A program made the translations under genes and the position numbers. The notes under the pieces are model-generated. The model was not told the DNA's origin, searched no databases, and saw only the letters and a program-made list of their open reading frames with translations. From Eubacterium sp. AF36-5BH (GTDB lineage Bacteria > Bacillota > Clostridia > Lachnospirales > Lachnospiraceae): a stretch of 64,000 nt of DNA. Shown in pieces: positions 16,384 to 25,601 of this stretch. The stretch covers positions 1-64,000 of the forward strand of contig NZ_QTVG01000002.1 in NCBI RefSeq assembly GCF_003460505.1, given 5' to 3'. Every line of letters starts with the position of its first letter. Within the stretch, counting starts at the first letter, position 1.

Positions 16384-16845
16384 ATGCAAATGACTACATT
16401 GTGTTACATAGAAAAAGATAATAAATATTTAATGTTACACAGAACCAAAAAGAAAAATGACATTAATGAAGGTAAGTGGATTGGAGTAGGAGGGCATGCT
16501 GAAGGAAGCGAGAGTCCGGAAGAATGTTTAAAAAGAGAAGTAAAAGAAGAAACAGGATTAAAACTTTTGTCTTATAAGTTAAGAGGGTTAATAACTTTTG
16601 TAAGTAATCAATGTGAACCTGAAATGATGTGTTTGTTTACGGCAGATAAGTTCGAGGGACAAATTACATCCTGCGATGAGGGCGATTTAATGTGGGTGCC
16701 TAAGAAAGGTGTTTTGCAACTTCCAACTTGGGAAGGAGATGCTGTTTTCTTGAAATTACTACTTGATAATGAAGAAAAATTTTTCACATTGAAATTAATT
16801 TATGAGGATGAAAAATTAGTTGAAAAAAATATTCAGTTTTATTAG
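16384..16845 (+). CDS. Nudix hydrolase (MutT/MTH1-like)
   Basis: The 153-residue protein contains a complete Nudix box at about residues 37-59: GHAEGSE, seven residues, then REVKEETGL. That fits Gx5Ex7REUxEExGU and so should bind Mg2+ and hydrolyse a nucleoside diphosphate derivative. The order of strands and the late LPTWEGD motif resemble 8-oxo-dGTP diphosphatases of the MTH1 type, which cleanse oxidised nucleotides. The true substrate is not readable. AAGGAG precedes the ATG. Confidence 0.88.
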   Translation: MQMTTLCYIEKDNKYLMLHRTKKKNDINEGKWIGVGGHAEGSESPEECLKREVKEETGLKLLSYKLRGLITFVSNQCEPEMMCLFTADKFEGQITSCDEGDLMWVPKKGVLQLPTWEGDAVFLKLLLDNEEKFFTLKLIYEDEKLVEKNIQFY

Positions 16846-17019
16846 AAAGTCAGAGAATTGCAAATGTTTAGACATACAAGAGTAAATCGTGTAATTAAAA
16901 ATCCTGTAATGAAAACTTGAGTGAAAATAAATCACGCAGAATGGAATCAGATTTTTAACACGAAATAATGTATGATTATAAAAAAGAAAATGAAAACAAG
17001 ATAAGAAAAAGGAGATAAG

Positions 17020-18399
17020 ATGAGAAGGAAAAATAAAATGAGAGAAAAATTTATATTAAAATTAAAGAAATGTTTAGTCTTGGGAATGTGCTTGTGTATA
17101 TTCCAGACTACCGTAAGTGCAGCTACACCATGGTCCCAAAGTAACGGTATTTTTTATGATGGTAATGGAAATGAAATTAAAGGTGCAATTGCAAAAGGAA
17201 TAGACGTAAGTTACCATCAGGGAGATATTGATTGGGCGAAGGTTAAGGCTGAAGGTTTTACTTTTGCACTTCTAAGATGTGGATACGGCGATAATATTGA
17301 ATCTCAGCATGACAGCAAATTTGTGCAGAATGTAAAAGGCTGTGAAGAAAATGGAATCGAATATGGCGTGTACATATATTCTTACGCAGTGAATACACAA
17401 ATGGCAAAGAACGAAGCAGACCATGTTTTAACAATGCTTGAGGCCGCAGACGCAAAACCTGCCATGCCAATTTATTATGATATAGAAGACGAAGAAACTC
17501 AGGGGAATCTAAAAGCTTCTAAGTTAGGAGATATTGCAGAAACTTTTTGCAGTATTATAAGAGATAAAGGTTATAAGGTTGGAGTTTATTCCAATTATTA
17601 TTGGTGGACAAATAAGCTTACTGATGCCAGATTTGAAAATTGGGCAAGATGGGTTGCAAGATATAATAATGAGAGTGGTTATGACAAAAAATATGATATT
17701 TGGCAGTATAGTGAAACCAGTACAGTTAACGGAATTGGTGGAAATAAGACAGATGTAAATATATTGCTGTCAAGGGAATGTAGCGTGACAGGTCATAACT
17801 ACGCAGTGGAACAGTTAATTACAAAAGGAACAATATCAAAGTCTGGTAAAGCTACATATTATTGCAAAACCTGTGGTCACAAGAAAACAGATATAATACC
17901 CAAAATAAAAAGCATAACTTTATCAAAAACAAAATATAAATATTCAGGCAAATTAAATAAACCTACAGTGAAAATAACTAATTCAAAAGGAAGTCTTTTA
18001 ACAAAAAATGATTTTACAGTAAGCTATAAGAAGAACAAAAATGTAGGAACTGCTACAGTGACAATAACACTTAAAGGAAATTATCAGGGAACTACCAATA
18101 AGACTTTTAAAATAGTACCAGGCGCAGTAAAAAAATTAACAGTAAAAAACAACAGCAGACAAAAGGCAAAGGTAAACTGGAAGAAAGTATCGCAGGCATC
18201 AGGCTTTGAAATTCAATATGCTACAAATAAGTCAATGAAGAAAGCGAAGACTGTAACAGTGAAGAAGACTTCAAAAGTATTATCAAAGCTTAAGAAAAAT
18301 AAAACATACTATATAAGAGTAAGGGCATACAAAACAGTTTCAGGTAACAAGCTTTATGGTTCTTACAGTGGAAAGAAATCTGTAAAGATAAAGAAATAA
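17020..18399 (+). CDS. Secreted GH25 lysozyme (N,O-diacetylmuramidase) with C-terminal Ig/fibronectin-like domains
   Basis: The 459-residue protein has a signal peptide (about 10-36) and a GH25 muramidase domain (about 58-250). D62 lies in GIDVSYHQGD and the catalytic pair D154/E156 in YYDIEDE. The domain closes with the WQYSETSTVNGI strand typical of the family. A Cys-bearing linker (YYCKTCGHKK) leads to an Ig-like module, then a fibronectin-III module (VNWKKVSQASGFEIQYAT) almost identical in style to those of the amidase at 1880. It should cut the MurNAc-GlcNAc bond of peptidoglycan. AAGGAGAT precedes the first ATG, which is chosen over the second Met at residue 7. The next gene starts 15 bases downstream. 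Confidence 0.9.
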   Translation: MRRKNKMREKFILKLKKCLVLGMCLCIFQTTVSAATPWSQSNGIFYDGNGNEIKGAIAKGIDVSYHQGDIDWAKVKAEGFTFALLRCGYGDNIESQHDSKFVQNVKGCEENGIEYGVYIYSYAVNTQMAKNEADHVLTMLEAADAKPAMPIYYDIEDEETQGNLKASKLGDIAETFCSIIRDKGYKVGVYSNYYWWTNKLTDARFENWARWVARYNNESGYDKKYDIWQYSETSTVNGIGGNKTDVNILLSRECSVTGHNYAVEQLITKGTISKSGKATYYCKTCGHKKTDIIPKIKSITLSKTKYKYSGKLNKPTVKITNSKGSLLTKNDFTVSYKKNKNVGTATVTITLKGNYQGTTNKTFKIVPGAVKKLTVKNNSRQKAKVNWKKVSQASGFEIQYATNKSMKKAKTVTVKKTSKVLSKLKKNKTYYIRVRAYKTVSGNKLYGSYSGKKSVKIKK

Positions 18400-18414
18400 T
18401 TAGGAAGTAGGACT

Positions 18415-19590
18415 ATGACGATAAAAAAGAATGTGGATGCTTCTTTGAAAGAACAGAAAAATTTAGAAGAACAGCAGAATTCAGAAAAGCAAAATAAATT
18501 AGAAAAACAGCAGAATTCAGAAGAACAGAAGGATTCGGAAAAACAAAATAAGTTCAGTGAACAGGATAATTTAAAGAAGCTGAATTCTGTTGAGCAGCAA
18601 AGAGATTTGAATGAAGTGTTAGATGAGGACATTTTGCTTAAGTTAGAACAATTGTTGGAACAGAATCAATTCGAATTGGTTTCAGGCAAAGTAAAACAAA
18701 ATAAACTGAAATTAATTTATCTTATGAATGATGCTGTTGAAAGTTTTATTGTATTTGAAAATGCTAAAACTACAGGGGAGTATCTAAAAGAATATCAGGG
18801 CGAGATATTTTACTCATTAAGCAAAGAAGATACAAATAAATATGTTTTGGTTGTACATCAGGGAGATGTGGTTTTAACAATTTGGTTTGAAAAATTATAT
18901 ATGGAAATTAATTTGTACCAATACGGACGAACCGGACATTTTTGGGTAAAAGGTTATGAAAATATAAGACAGTTAGAATATAAAATTGCAATCCTAACAG
19001 ACAAAAGAGATTATTTGGGAGAAGAATATTGTAATAAGGAAGAATTGGAACTTTCCAGATTGAAGAATTTCCCACCACTTAATTATTGCTGTTATCCATC
19101 AGTACCGGAAAAATATCTTGTGCCAAAGGAAAATCCATGGGTGCCAACAAGTGAAGCAATAGACATAATGAAAAAATATGCCCAGCTTGTTAAAGACGAA
19201 TCGTTGGTTAAAGCCCTTGAAAAGTACAGAAACAATCCGGGAAAAAAGCAGGCTAAGAAGATTGCAACTATGCTACACCGAAACAGTCATAAACAAATAA
19301 TTGACCATATAACAAACCGTTTTATAGAAATAACAGATGAATATCCAAAAAGACATTTCGGAAAAGCAAATGACGAAAAGTATAAGCTAATTATAAATAA
19401 AGGGAAAAAGCTCCAGAAACAGTTTGCAGAAAAAAATGTAAAAACGCAGCTTTATATTGAAGAACCTTTTGTGGAATTAAAGGATTCAATAGAATTTAAA
19501 GTATATGTTTTGGTGGAAAAGAAGAGTATTCTAAATCAGAAAAATTACTATATTAAACTAACAGACAGTAATGATTTTAGAATGTTATAA
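18415..19590 (+). CDS. Uncharacterised protein with Gln/Glu/Lys repeat N terminus
   Basis: The first about 65 residues of this 391-residue cytosolic-looking protein are a low-complexity repeat of EQQNSEKQNK-like units. An alpha/beta body follows with notable motifs LYMEINLYQYGRTGHFWVKG and NFPPLNYCCYPSVPEKY, and a helical C-terminal third. It may belong to one of the Lachnospiraceae-restricted DUFs (DUF3878 comes to mind), but I cannot confirm that. It starts 15 bases after the lysozyme and ends at a terminator, so the two probably form an operon. No membrane segments or signal peptide are visible. Confidence 0.55.
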   Translation: MTIKKNVDASLKEQKNLEEQQNSEKQNKLEKQQNSEEQKDSEKQNKFSEQDNLKKLNSVEQQRDLNEVLDEDILLKLEQLLEQNQFELVSGKVKQNKLKLIYLMNDAVESFIVFENAKTTGEYLKEYQGEIFYSLSKEDTNKYVLVVHQGDVVLTIWFEKLYMEINLYQYGRTGHFWVKGYENIRQLEYKIAILTDKRDYLGEEYCNKEELELSRLKNFPPLNYCCYPSVPEKYLVPKENPWVPTSEAIDIMKKYAQLVKDESLVKALEKYRNNPGKKQAKKIATMLHRNSHKQIIDHITNRFIEITDEYPKRHFGKANDEKYKLIINKGKKLQKQFAEKNVKTQLYIEEPFVELKDSIEFKVYVLVEKKSILNQKNYYIKLTDSNDFRML

Positions 19591-19595
19591 AGAGT

Positions 19596-19632
19596 AAGGA
19601 GTTGTTATCAAATAGAAAACAACTCCTTTAGT
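19596..19632 (+). terminator. Intrinsic terminator
   Basis: AAGGAGTTGTT (19596-19606) pairs with AACAACTCCTTT (19618-19629). It ends the lysozyme operon a few bases after the stop. The T-tract is short (TTTAG), so termination may be partial. Confidence 0.75.
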
Positions 19633-19675
19633 GATTGATATGAAATGTTGTAATAATCATTTTGCTAGGAATAAC

Positions 19676-19741
19676 CTATTTTTCAACAGGAATAAGTTCC
19701 ATAAGCTCTTCGTTCCATTCGTATTCAATTTCTTTTGTCAT
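19676..19741 (-). CDS. 21-residue acidic peptide with strong ribosome site
   Basis: On the minus strand AAAGGAGGA precedes an ATG at good spacing. The frame encodes a 21-residue peptide starting MTKEIEYEWNEEL and ending ELIPVEK, with about eight acidic residues. A ribosome site this good on such a short frame argues for real translation. It could be a small regulatory protein or a peptide precursor, but no modifying enzyme or exporter is adjacent. Its length makes annotation uncertain. Confidence 0.45.
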   Translation of the reverse strand: MTKEIEYEWNEELMELIPVEK

Positions 19742-19962
19742 AGTCCTTATCCTCCTTTAATGTTTTTATCTTTTTTATAAAAGTTTTTGTTGATAGTTAA
19801 ATAATAGTACTTTTTAAGAGAAAGTAATATAAAAATATTATCAGAAAAATATAACAATAGTTCAAAAAAATAAGAATAATGTGCTATAATTTAAGTACAA
19901 AATACAACAATAGTCCAATACATATAAAGATAATATCTGAATTTAAAATTTATATTGAATGA

Positions 19963-20067
19963 TACTATTGTGGATTTAACGGATCCAGTTATTTTTCAGA
20001 AACCTTTAAGAAAGTGATGGGAGTTACACCGAGACAATATAGAAAAAGGCTGCATGATAATAATTAA
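19963..20067 (+). pseudogene. AraC-family regulator, C-terminal helix-turn-helix remnant
   Basis: The frame reads CGFNGSSYFSETFKK then MGVTPRQYRKR, the diagnostic end of the second AraC helix-turn-helix. Upstream frames are closed and no start or first helix-turn-helix is found, so only about 35 residues remain. It is a clear fragment of a lost regulator. Confidence 0.75.
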
Positions 20068-20160
20068 AAAGAATAAGAGGGAAAAATATGTGAAAAATCA
20101 TAGTGTATTATTATCAGGACAAATGAAAAATGTATGGTGATAAAACCGCTTAATATAAAA

Positions 20161-20198
20161 GGCGCAGAAATCGTGAATGTGAATCTGCGCCTCTTTTA
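20161..20198. terminator. Intrinsic terminator
   Basis: GGCGCAGA (20161-20168) pairs with TCTGCGCC (20184-20191), followed by TCTTTTAATT. It lies after the AraC remnant and before the 3' end of the convergent flavin-type oxidase gene. Confidence 0.75.
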
Positions 20199-20268
20199 AT
20201 TATTAAATAAAAAAATCTTTTGAAACTTTCTTAATATAAAAATGTTAATTAAGGGTAAATTACAAAAT

Positions 20269-20745
20269 CTAGTGAATATTATTACGTCTCTTTCCGGTCA
20301 TATCAGAAACAACAAGCTTAAATACTGTTGTAACCTTCATCATAGCAGTGTTGAATTTGAAATCTTCTGCATGATATTGATTCATTAAAATTTTTAAAGC
20401 TTCAAATTTATGCTCGTCATCAATAAATTCAATAGTGCCATGTCCAATAACACTTTCGTATCCCATTGTGCATGACATACGTTCCTCATATAAAATAAAA
20501 TTATGGTTGCAGTCCATTTCAAAAGTTGCACGATTATCTTTTCTAATTAAATCAAGTTTAGTACCTTCGGAGGCACAATGGAAATATAATTCAACCTGCT
20601 TGCCACCAACAACATTTAATCCAAAATTGAGAGGGACTATGTAAGGATAGTCACCATCATTGAAAGCTAATCTGCAGGCGTCACATTTTTTTATAATTTC
20701 TACTATTTCATTAAAATCTGTAATTTCGCGGTCTTTTCTTCTCAT
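20269..20745 (-). CDS. Pyridoxamine 5'-phosphate oxidase-like (Nim-type) flavoprotein
   Basis: The start at 20745 is chosen for the AAAGGTGAAA site in front; an open extension to 20793 lacks one. The 158-residue protein opens MRRKDREITDFNEI, a Nim family signature. It continues with ACRLAFNDGDYPYIVPLNFG, YFHCASEGTKLD and ATFEMDCNHNF, strands of the FMN-binding split barrel. The ending FKLVVSDMTGKR is also typical. Relatives include 5-nitroimidazole reductases (Nim) and many uncharacterised FMN proteins. A role in nitro-drug resistance is possible but unproven. It stands alone. Confidence 0.85.
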   Translation of the reverse strand: MRRKDREITDFNEIVEIIKKCDACRLAFNDGDYPYIVPLNFGLNVVGGKQVELYFHCASEGTKLDLIRKDNRATFEMDCNHNFILYEERMSCTMGYESVIGHGTIEFIDDEHKFEALKILMNQYHAEDFKFNTAMMKVTTVFKLVVSDMTGKRRNNIH

Positions 20746-21090
20746 ATTTTCACCTTTAACCTTTAACCAAGTTAGTATGGTTAATCCTTTCATTGTTATT
20801 TAATGTATAATAATTTTTACACATATTTGCTGAATTTACAATAAAATATTGGTTGTGAAAACCTTTTGGTTCACTAGTCATATATTACAAAAATTAAAAA
20901 GTATTTTATACAAGAATAATATTTAAAAAATATAAAAATAATATACATATAATGTTTAGTTAAAAACAAATAAATTGCATAATTATTAAAATAGATAAAT
21001 TGGGCAATTAGTAAAACAAATACTGTAATTTGACATTACATTATAATTGAATTAAGATGGAGAAAAGACTGAAAATGAAGGAGACGTATT
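20746..21090. other. AT-rich intergenic region
   Basis: This 345-base gap separates divergent genes. It is very AT-rich, with many TATAAT-like strings, and must hold promoters for both. I cannot choose specific -35/-10 pairs with confidence and see no repeat, RNA or ORF. Confidence 0.5.
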
Positions 21091-22470
21091 ATGGAAAGAA
21101 AGAACGCTTGGAAAACATATAATGATAGTGAAAAAGAACAATTACAGAGTTTAAATGCAGACTATATAGATTTTTTGTCTGAATGCAAAACAGAAAGAGA
21201 ATGTATTAGCGAAACAGTAAAAAGAGCTAAGAAAAAAGGCTATATTAGTTTAGAAGAAGCTATTGCAAATAACAAGAAATTAAAACAGGGCGATAAAGTT
21301 TATGCAGTTTGTATGAACAAGACAATTGCCTTATTTAATATAGGTAAGGAACCATTAGAAAAAGGTATGAATATTCTTGGGGCACATGTGGATTCACCTC
21401 GAATGGACGTAAAACAGAATCCGTTATATGAGAACGAAGGTATGGCTTACCTTGACACACATTATTACGGTGGTATTAAGAAGTATCAATGGGTAACATT
21501 ACCACTTGCAATCCATGGCGTAATTGTTAAGAAGGACGGCACAACAGTTAATGTAAATATTGGTGAGAAACCGGAGGATCCTGTATTTTGTGTTACAGAT
21601 TTACTTATTCATCTTGCAGCTAATCAAATGGAAAAGAAAGCAGCCAAAGTTGTTGAAGGAGAAAATCTTGATATTTTAGTTGGCACTATTCCTCTTAATG
21701 ATGAAGAAAAAGAAGCAACTAAAAAAGGTGTTCTTGAAATTCTTAAAGAAATGTATGGCATGGAAGAAGAAGATTTCATGTCTGCAGAGCTTGAAGTTGT
21801 ACCGGCAGGAAGAGCAAGAGAAATGGGATTTGACAGGAGCATGATTATTTCATATGGTCAGGATGACAGAGTGTGTGCTTACACTTCATTAGTAGCAATG
21901 CTTGAAATGGAGAAGGTTGATAAGACTTCATGTTGCCTTTTAGTAGACAAAGAAGAAATCGGTAGTGTTGGTGCTACAGGAATGCAGTCACGCTTCTTTG
22001 AAAATACAGTGGCAGAATTATTAAATTTATTTGATGATTACAGTGAAATCAAATTAAAGAGATGTCTTGCTAACAGCAGAATGTTATCATCAGATGTAAA
22101 TGCAGCATTCGATGCATTATATGCAGAAGCTTTCCAGAAGAACAGTTCATCATTTATGGGAAAAGGTGTTGTATTTAACAAGTTTACAGGACGTGGAGGC
22201 AAGTCTGGTTCAAATGATGCTAACGCAGAATATCTTGCAGCCTTAAGAAAGATCATGGATGACAATAATGTAAACTACCAGATGGCTGAACTTGGAAAAG
22301 TAGATATTGGTGGTGGCGGTACAATCGCTTACATTATGGCATTATACGGTATGGAAGTTATTGATAGTGGTGTTGCAGTGTTAAGTATGCATGCTCCTTG
22401 GGAGGTGACAAACAAGGCAGATGTTTATGAAGCATATAAGTGCTATAAGGCATTTTTAAAGGATGCATAA
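21091..22470 (+). CDS. M18-family zinc aminopeptidase
   Basis: The 459-residue cytosolic enzyme should remove N-terminal (often acidic) residues from peptides. The metal ligands of the MH clan are visible: H99 in LGAHVDSPR, D258 in YGQDDRV, the catalytic and ligand pair E288/E289 in DKEEIGS, and the late H434 in SMHAPWE. The conserved DVNAAFD and GGGTIAYIMA segments are also there. Length and motifs match the clostridial aminopeptidase I-type proteins rather than M42. GGAGACG precedes the ATG. It is monocistronic with a terminator at 22553. Confidence 0.92.
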   Translation: MERKNAWKTYNDSEKEQLQSLNADYIDFLSECKTERECISETVKRAKKKGYISLEEAIANNKKLKQGDKVYAVCMNKTIALFNIGKEPLEKGMNILGAHVDSPRMDVKQNPLYENEGMAYLDTHYYGGIKKYQWVTLPLAIHGVIVKKDGTTVNVNIGEKPEDPVFCVTDLLIHLAANQMEKKAAKVVEGENLDILVGTIPLNDEEKEATKKGVLEILKEMYGMEEEDFMSAELEVVPAGRAREMGFDRSMIISYGQDDRVCAYTSLVAMLEMEKVDKTSCCLLVDKEEIGSVGATGMQSRFFENTVAELLNLFDDYSEIKLKRCLANSRMLSSDVNAAFDALYAEAFQKNSSSFMGKGVVFNKFTGRGGKSGSNDANAEYLAALRKIMDDNNVNYQMAELGKVDIGGGGTIAYIMALYGMEVIDSGVAVLSMHAPWEVTNKADVYEAYKCYKAFLKDA

Positions 22471-22552
22471 AGTAATGGCATAATTTTTATATAAATGTTA
22501 TAGAAATAATAATGTAAAAATAATATAATATTTGCAGATAGACATATTTAGT

Positions 22553-22592
22553 AAGCATGAGATAGTTAGGTGAATCTGTTTCATGCTTATTT
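22553..22592 (+). terminator. Intrinsic terminator
   Basis: AAGCATGA (22553-22560) pairs with TCATGCTT (22581-22588), followed by ATTTAG. It ends the aminopeptidase transcript. The T-run is weak. Confidence 0.6.
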
Positions 22593-22664
22593 AGAGTAAA
22601 AAACTTATATTAAAATTAATAAACTTATTTTAAACTAAAAAACATTTTAAAGAATGGAGAAGTT

Positions 22665-22988
22665 ATGTATAAGAATATTGAAAAAAAACAGGTAATTGAT
22701 TTGAAAGATTTAGTTGAATATCAGGATGGACAGGTTGTAAGTAAAACGTTAGTTCAGAATGACTATGTAAGTGTAACAATTTTTTCTTTTGACAAAGGCG
22801 AGGAAATTTCTACACATGCATCAGGTGGAGATGCAATGGTTACTGTATTAGATGGTACAGGCAAATTCACAATTGGTGGAGATGTCTTTATTTTAAAAAC
22901 AGGAGATTCTATTGTAATGCCAAAGGATGTACCACATGCAGTGTTTGGAGAAGAAAGATTCAAAATGGAATTAGTTGTTTCATTTTAA
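22665..22988 (+). CDS. Small cupin-domain protein
   Basis: The 107-residue single-domain protein has both cupin motifs. The first, GEEISTHASGGDAMVTVLDG, keeps one His and an Asp. The second is DSIVMPKDVPHAVFGEE with the late His. Such small cupins bind a metal and act as sensors, isomerases or have unknown roles. The first motif has one His where two are usual. GGAG precedes the ATG. A DUF4230 gene follows after 62 bases. Confidence 0.85.
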   Translation: MYKNIEKKQVIDLKDLVEYQDGQVVSKTLVQNDYVSVTIFSFDKGEEISTHASGGDAMVTVLDGTGKFTIGGDVFILKTGDSIVMPKDVPHAVFGEERFKMELVVSF

Positions 22989-23050
22989 ATAAATAATACA
23001 AAAAGTAACTACAATATGATAGAATGAAAAACGGACTTCAAGGAGAAATA

Positions 23051-23674
23051 ATGGAAAAAAACAAAAGAGAAAATATGTCTAATGTATTTTATTTTCTAGG
23101 AAGAATTTTAACAAACAAATTAGTAATTGCGTTAATTATTATTGCAGTTTTAGGGGGCATATCTTTGGGTGTAAAACAGGTTGCTTTTACTGACAATAAA
23201 ACTACCAAATTAGGATTTGAAGATATAGGAGAATTAGCAACTCAGGAAGCACGATGTACAGAAGTTAATGTAACAGACCAGTCGAAAAAACTTTTTGGAA
23301 TAAAGATTCCATTTACACAGAGTAAGTACATATATAGTTATGATGTGGTTGTAAAAGCAGGGATTGACTTTAATAAAATTACATGGAGCGTTAAGAATAA
23401 AACAATTACTGTAAAAATGCCTGAAAGTAAAATTTTAAGTTGTGAATTAGATATGGACTCATTTAAGGTTTATCATGAAGAAGAAAGTATTTTTACAAAA
23501 ATAACACTAAAAGATAACAATAAATCTTTTGAAAAATTAAAAGCCACAGCGAAGAAAGATGCTAATGCAAATGGACTTTTGAGCAATGCTGAAAAAAATG
23601 CAAAAACTATTATAAATTCTTTTTTCTGGAAAGAATATAACAAGGACGAGTACAAAATAAAATATGTAAGATAA
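23051..23674 (+). CDS. DUF4230 membrane-anchored protein
   Basis: The start at 23051 has AAGGAG in front; an in-frame ATG at 23024 does not. The 207-residue protein has a single N-terminal helix (about 20-42, KLVIALIIIAVLGGISLGV). An extracellular domain follows with the DUF4230 pattern: LATQEARCTEVNVTDQSK, then YSYDVVVKAGIDFNKI and VKMPESKILSCELD. The family's function is unknown. The C-terminal part (NAEKNAKTIINSFF) is helical. Confidence 0.78.
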   Translation: MEKNKRENMSNVFYFLGRILTNKLVIALIIIAVLGGISLGVKQVAFTDNKTTKLGFEDIGELATQEARCTEVNVTDQSKKLFGIKIPFTQSKYIYSYDVVVKAGIDFNKITWSVKNKTITVKMPESKILSCELDMDSFKVYHEEESIFTKITLKDNNKSFEKLKATAKKDANANGLLSNAEKNAKTIINSFFWKEYNKDEYKIKYVR

Positions 23675-23710
23675 AACAAAAAAATATATAAGATAAATGA
23701 GGTTAAGGTT

Positions 23711-25201
23711 TTGGTTAAAGGATTCGATAATGAGAAATATTTAAAGATGCAATCAGAACACATTAAGGAAAGAATTGCACAGTTTGGGAACAAGTTGTAT
23801 TTGGAATTTGGTGGTAAGCTTTTTGATGACTATCATGCATCAAGAGTGTTGCCGGGATTTGAGCCAGACTCAAAGTTACAAATGTTATTACAGTTAAAAG
23901 ACCATGCAGAAGTTGTAATTGTAATTAGCGCAGAAGACATTGAAGAAAACAAGATTCGTGGAGATTACGGAATTACATACGACATGGACGTGTTAAGATT
24001 AATTGACGAATTCCAGTCAGTAGGTTTGTATGTGGGAAGTGTATGTTTAACAAAATTTACAGGACAGCCTGCAGCAGAATCATTCCAGAACAGATTGCAG
24101 GAATTAGGAATTAAGTCTTACAGACATTACAAGATTCCGGGCTATCCAAATGATGTTGATTACATAGTTAGTGATAATGGATATGGTAAAAATGATTACA
24201 TTGAAACAGAAAGACCATTAGTTGTTATAACAGCTCCGGGACCCGGAAGCGGAAAGATGGCAACCTGCCTTTCACAGTTGTACCATGAACACAAAAGAGG
24301 AATTAACGCAGGATATGCCAAGTTCGAAACTTTTCCAATTTGGAATATTCCATTAAAACATCCGGTAAATTTAGCATACGAAGCTGCAACAGCAGACTTA
24401 AATGATGTTAATATGATTGACCCATATCATCTTGAAGCTTACGGTGAAACAACAGTCAACTACAATAGAGATATTGAAATTTTCCCTGTTGTAAATGCAA
24501 TTTTCCAATTAATATCAGGAGAAAGTCCATACAAGTCACCTACAGACATGGGGGTTAACATGGCAGGTAACTGTATTATAGATGACGAAGTTTGTTGCAA
24601 GGCTTCAAAGCAGGAAATAATCAGAAGATACTATCAGGCACTTTGTGAAAAAAGAAGAGCCGGTGAAACAAAGAAGAATATTTCAAAGTTAGAGAATTTA
24701 ATGCAGCAGGCGCAGATTACCGTAGAAGACAGAAAAGTAATTGTTGAAGCATTAAAGAAGGAAAAAGAAACAGATGGAAAACCTGCTGTGGCATTAGAAC
24801 TTCCAAATGGAAAAATAGTAACAGGAAGTACATCTGATTTGTTAGGAGCAGCGGCAGCAGCTCTTCTTAACGGAATAAAAGCTTTAGGGGAAATAGAAGA
24901 CGATGTGAAATTAATTGCAAAAGAAGCAATTGAACCAATACAGATTTTGAAAACAAATTATCTTGGTAGCAAGAACCCACGTCTTCATACAGATGAAATC
25001 CTAATTGCATTATCATCAACAGCAGCTCATAACGAAAACGCAAAGAAAGCAATGAGCCAGCTACATAAATTAAAAGGATGTGATGCACACTCAACAGTAT
25101 TATTGTCATCAGTAGATGAGAATATATTTAAAAAATTAGGAATCCAACTTACATGCGAACCAAAGTATGAGCATGACGGAAGAAAATATCATAAACTGTA
25201 A
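23711..25201 (+). CDS. DUF1846 (UPF0371) family protein
   Basis: The 496-residue protein begins at a TTG behind GAGG and reads VKGFDNEKYLKMQSEHIKER, the standard start of this family. It continues through KLYLEFGGKLFDDYHASRVLPGF and TAPGPGSGKMATCLSQLY, a P-loop-like glycine-rich strand. The family is widespread in Firmicutes and remains of uncertain function; links to nucleotide or cofactor metabolism have been suggested. Length is normal and no break is seen. Confidence 0.9.
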   Translation: MVKGFDNEKYLKMQSEHIKERIAQFGNKLYLEFGGKLFDDYHASRVLPGFEPDSKLQMLLQLKDHAEVVIVISAEDIEENKIRGDYGITYDMDVLRLIDEFQSVGLYVGSVCLTKFTGQPAAESFQNRLQELGIKSYRHYKIPGYPNDVDYIVSDNGYGKNDYIETERPLVVITAPGPGSGKMATCLSQLYHEHKRGINAGYAKFETFPIWNIPLKHPVNLAYEAATADLNDVNMIDPYHLEAYGETTVNYNRDIEIFPVVNAIFQLISGESPYKSPTDMGVNMAGNCIIDDEVCCKASKQEIIRRYYQALCEKRRAGETKKNISKLENLMQQAQITVEDRKVIVEALKKEKETDGKPAVALELPNGKIVTGSTSDLLGAAAAALLNGIKALGEIEDDVKLIAKEAIEPIQILKTNYLGSKNPRLHTDEILIALSSTAAHNENAKKAMSQLHKLKGCDAHSTVLLSSVDENIFKKLGIQLTCEPKYEHDGRKYHKL

Positions 25202-25264
25202 ATTATGATGGAAAACTTGATTTAGTACAAATATTTGAAAATATAATTAAAAGAATAAATATAG

Positions 25265-25316
25265 AAAGTTCCCAATTAAGTTGATTGTAGAAATGGCTTG
25301 GTTTGGAACTTTTTTC
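25265..25316 (+). terminator. Intrinsic terminator
   Basis: AAAGTTCC (25265-25272) pairs with GGAACTTT (25305-25312) around a long loop, followed by a T-run. It lies 64 bases after the DUF1846 stop. Confidence 0.75.
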
Positions 25317-25351
25317 TTGGGAAATATTCTTTAGTAGATGAGGAATGTAAG

Positions 25352-25489
25352 ATGATAAAATTGTTAGGCTTTAATATTGAAGACTGAAGTTGGTACTAAT
25401 GGAGGACTCAAAAAAATCAATGTATTGAAATCGCAAATGAAATAGAAATCAATGTGAAAGAAATGTTGAGGGAATATATAATGGTGTAA
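25352..25489 (+). pseudogene. Decayed small gene with internal stops
   Basis: One frame reads MIKLLGFNIED, stop, SWY, stop, then continues to CIEIANEIEINVKEMLREYI. The last part resembles the closing helix of small XRE-type regulators. Two stop codons interrupt it. The call as a former DNA-binding protein is weak. The rest of the 400-base gap holds only the terminator upstream and, presumably, the promoter of the next gene. Confidence 0.4.
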
Positions 25490-25601
25490 ATTACAAAGTA
25501 AAAAATAAAATTAGGACACCTTTATAACAAATGGTATCTAGAAAAGTTTTTTTTGTATGTTAGAATTAAGAATATAAACCAAAATGAGGAGGAGTTAAAA
25601 A

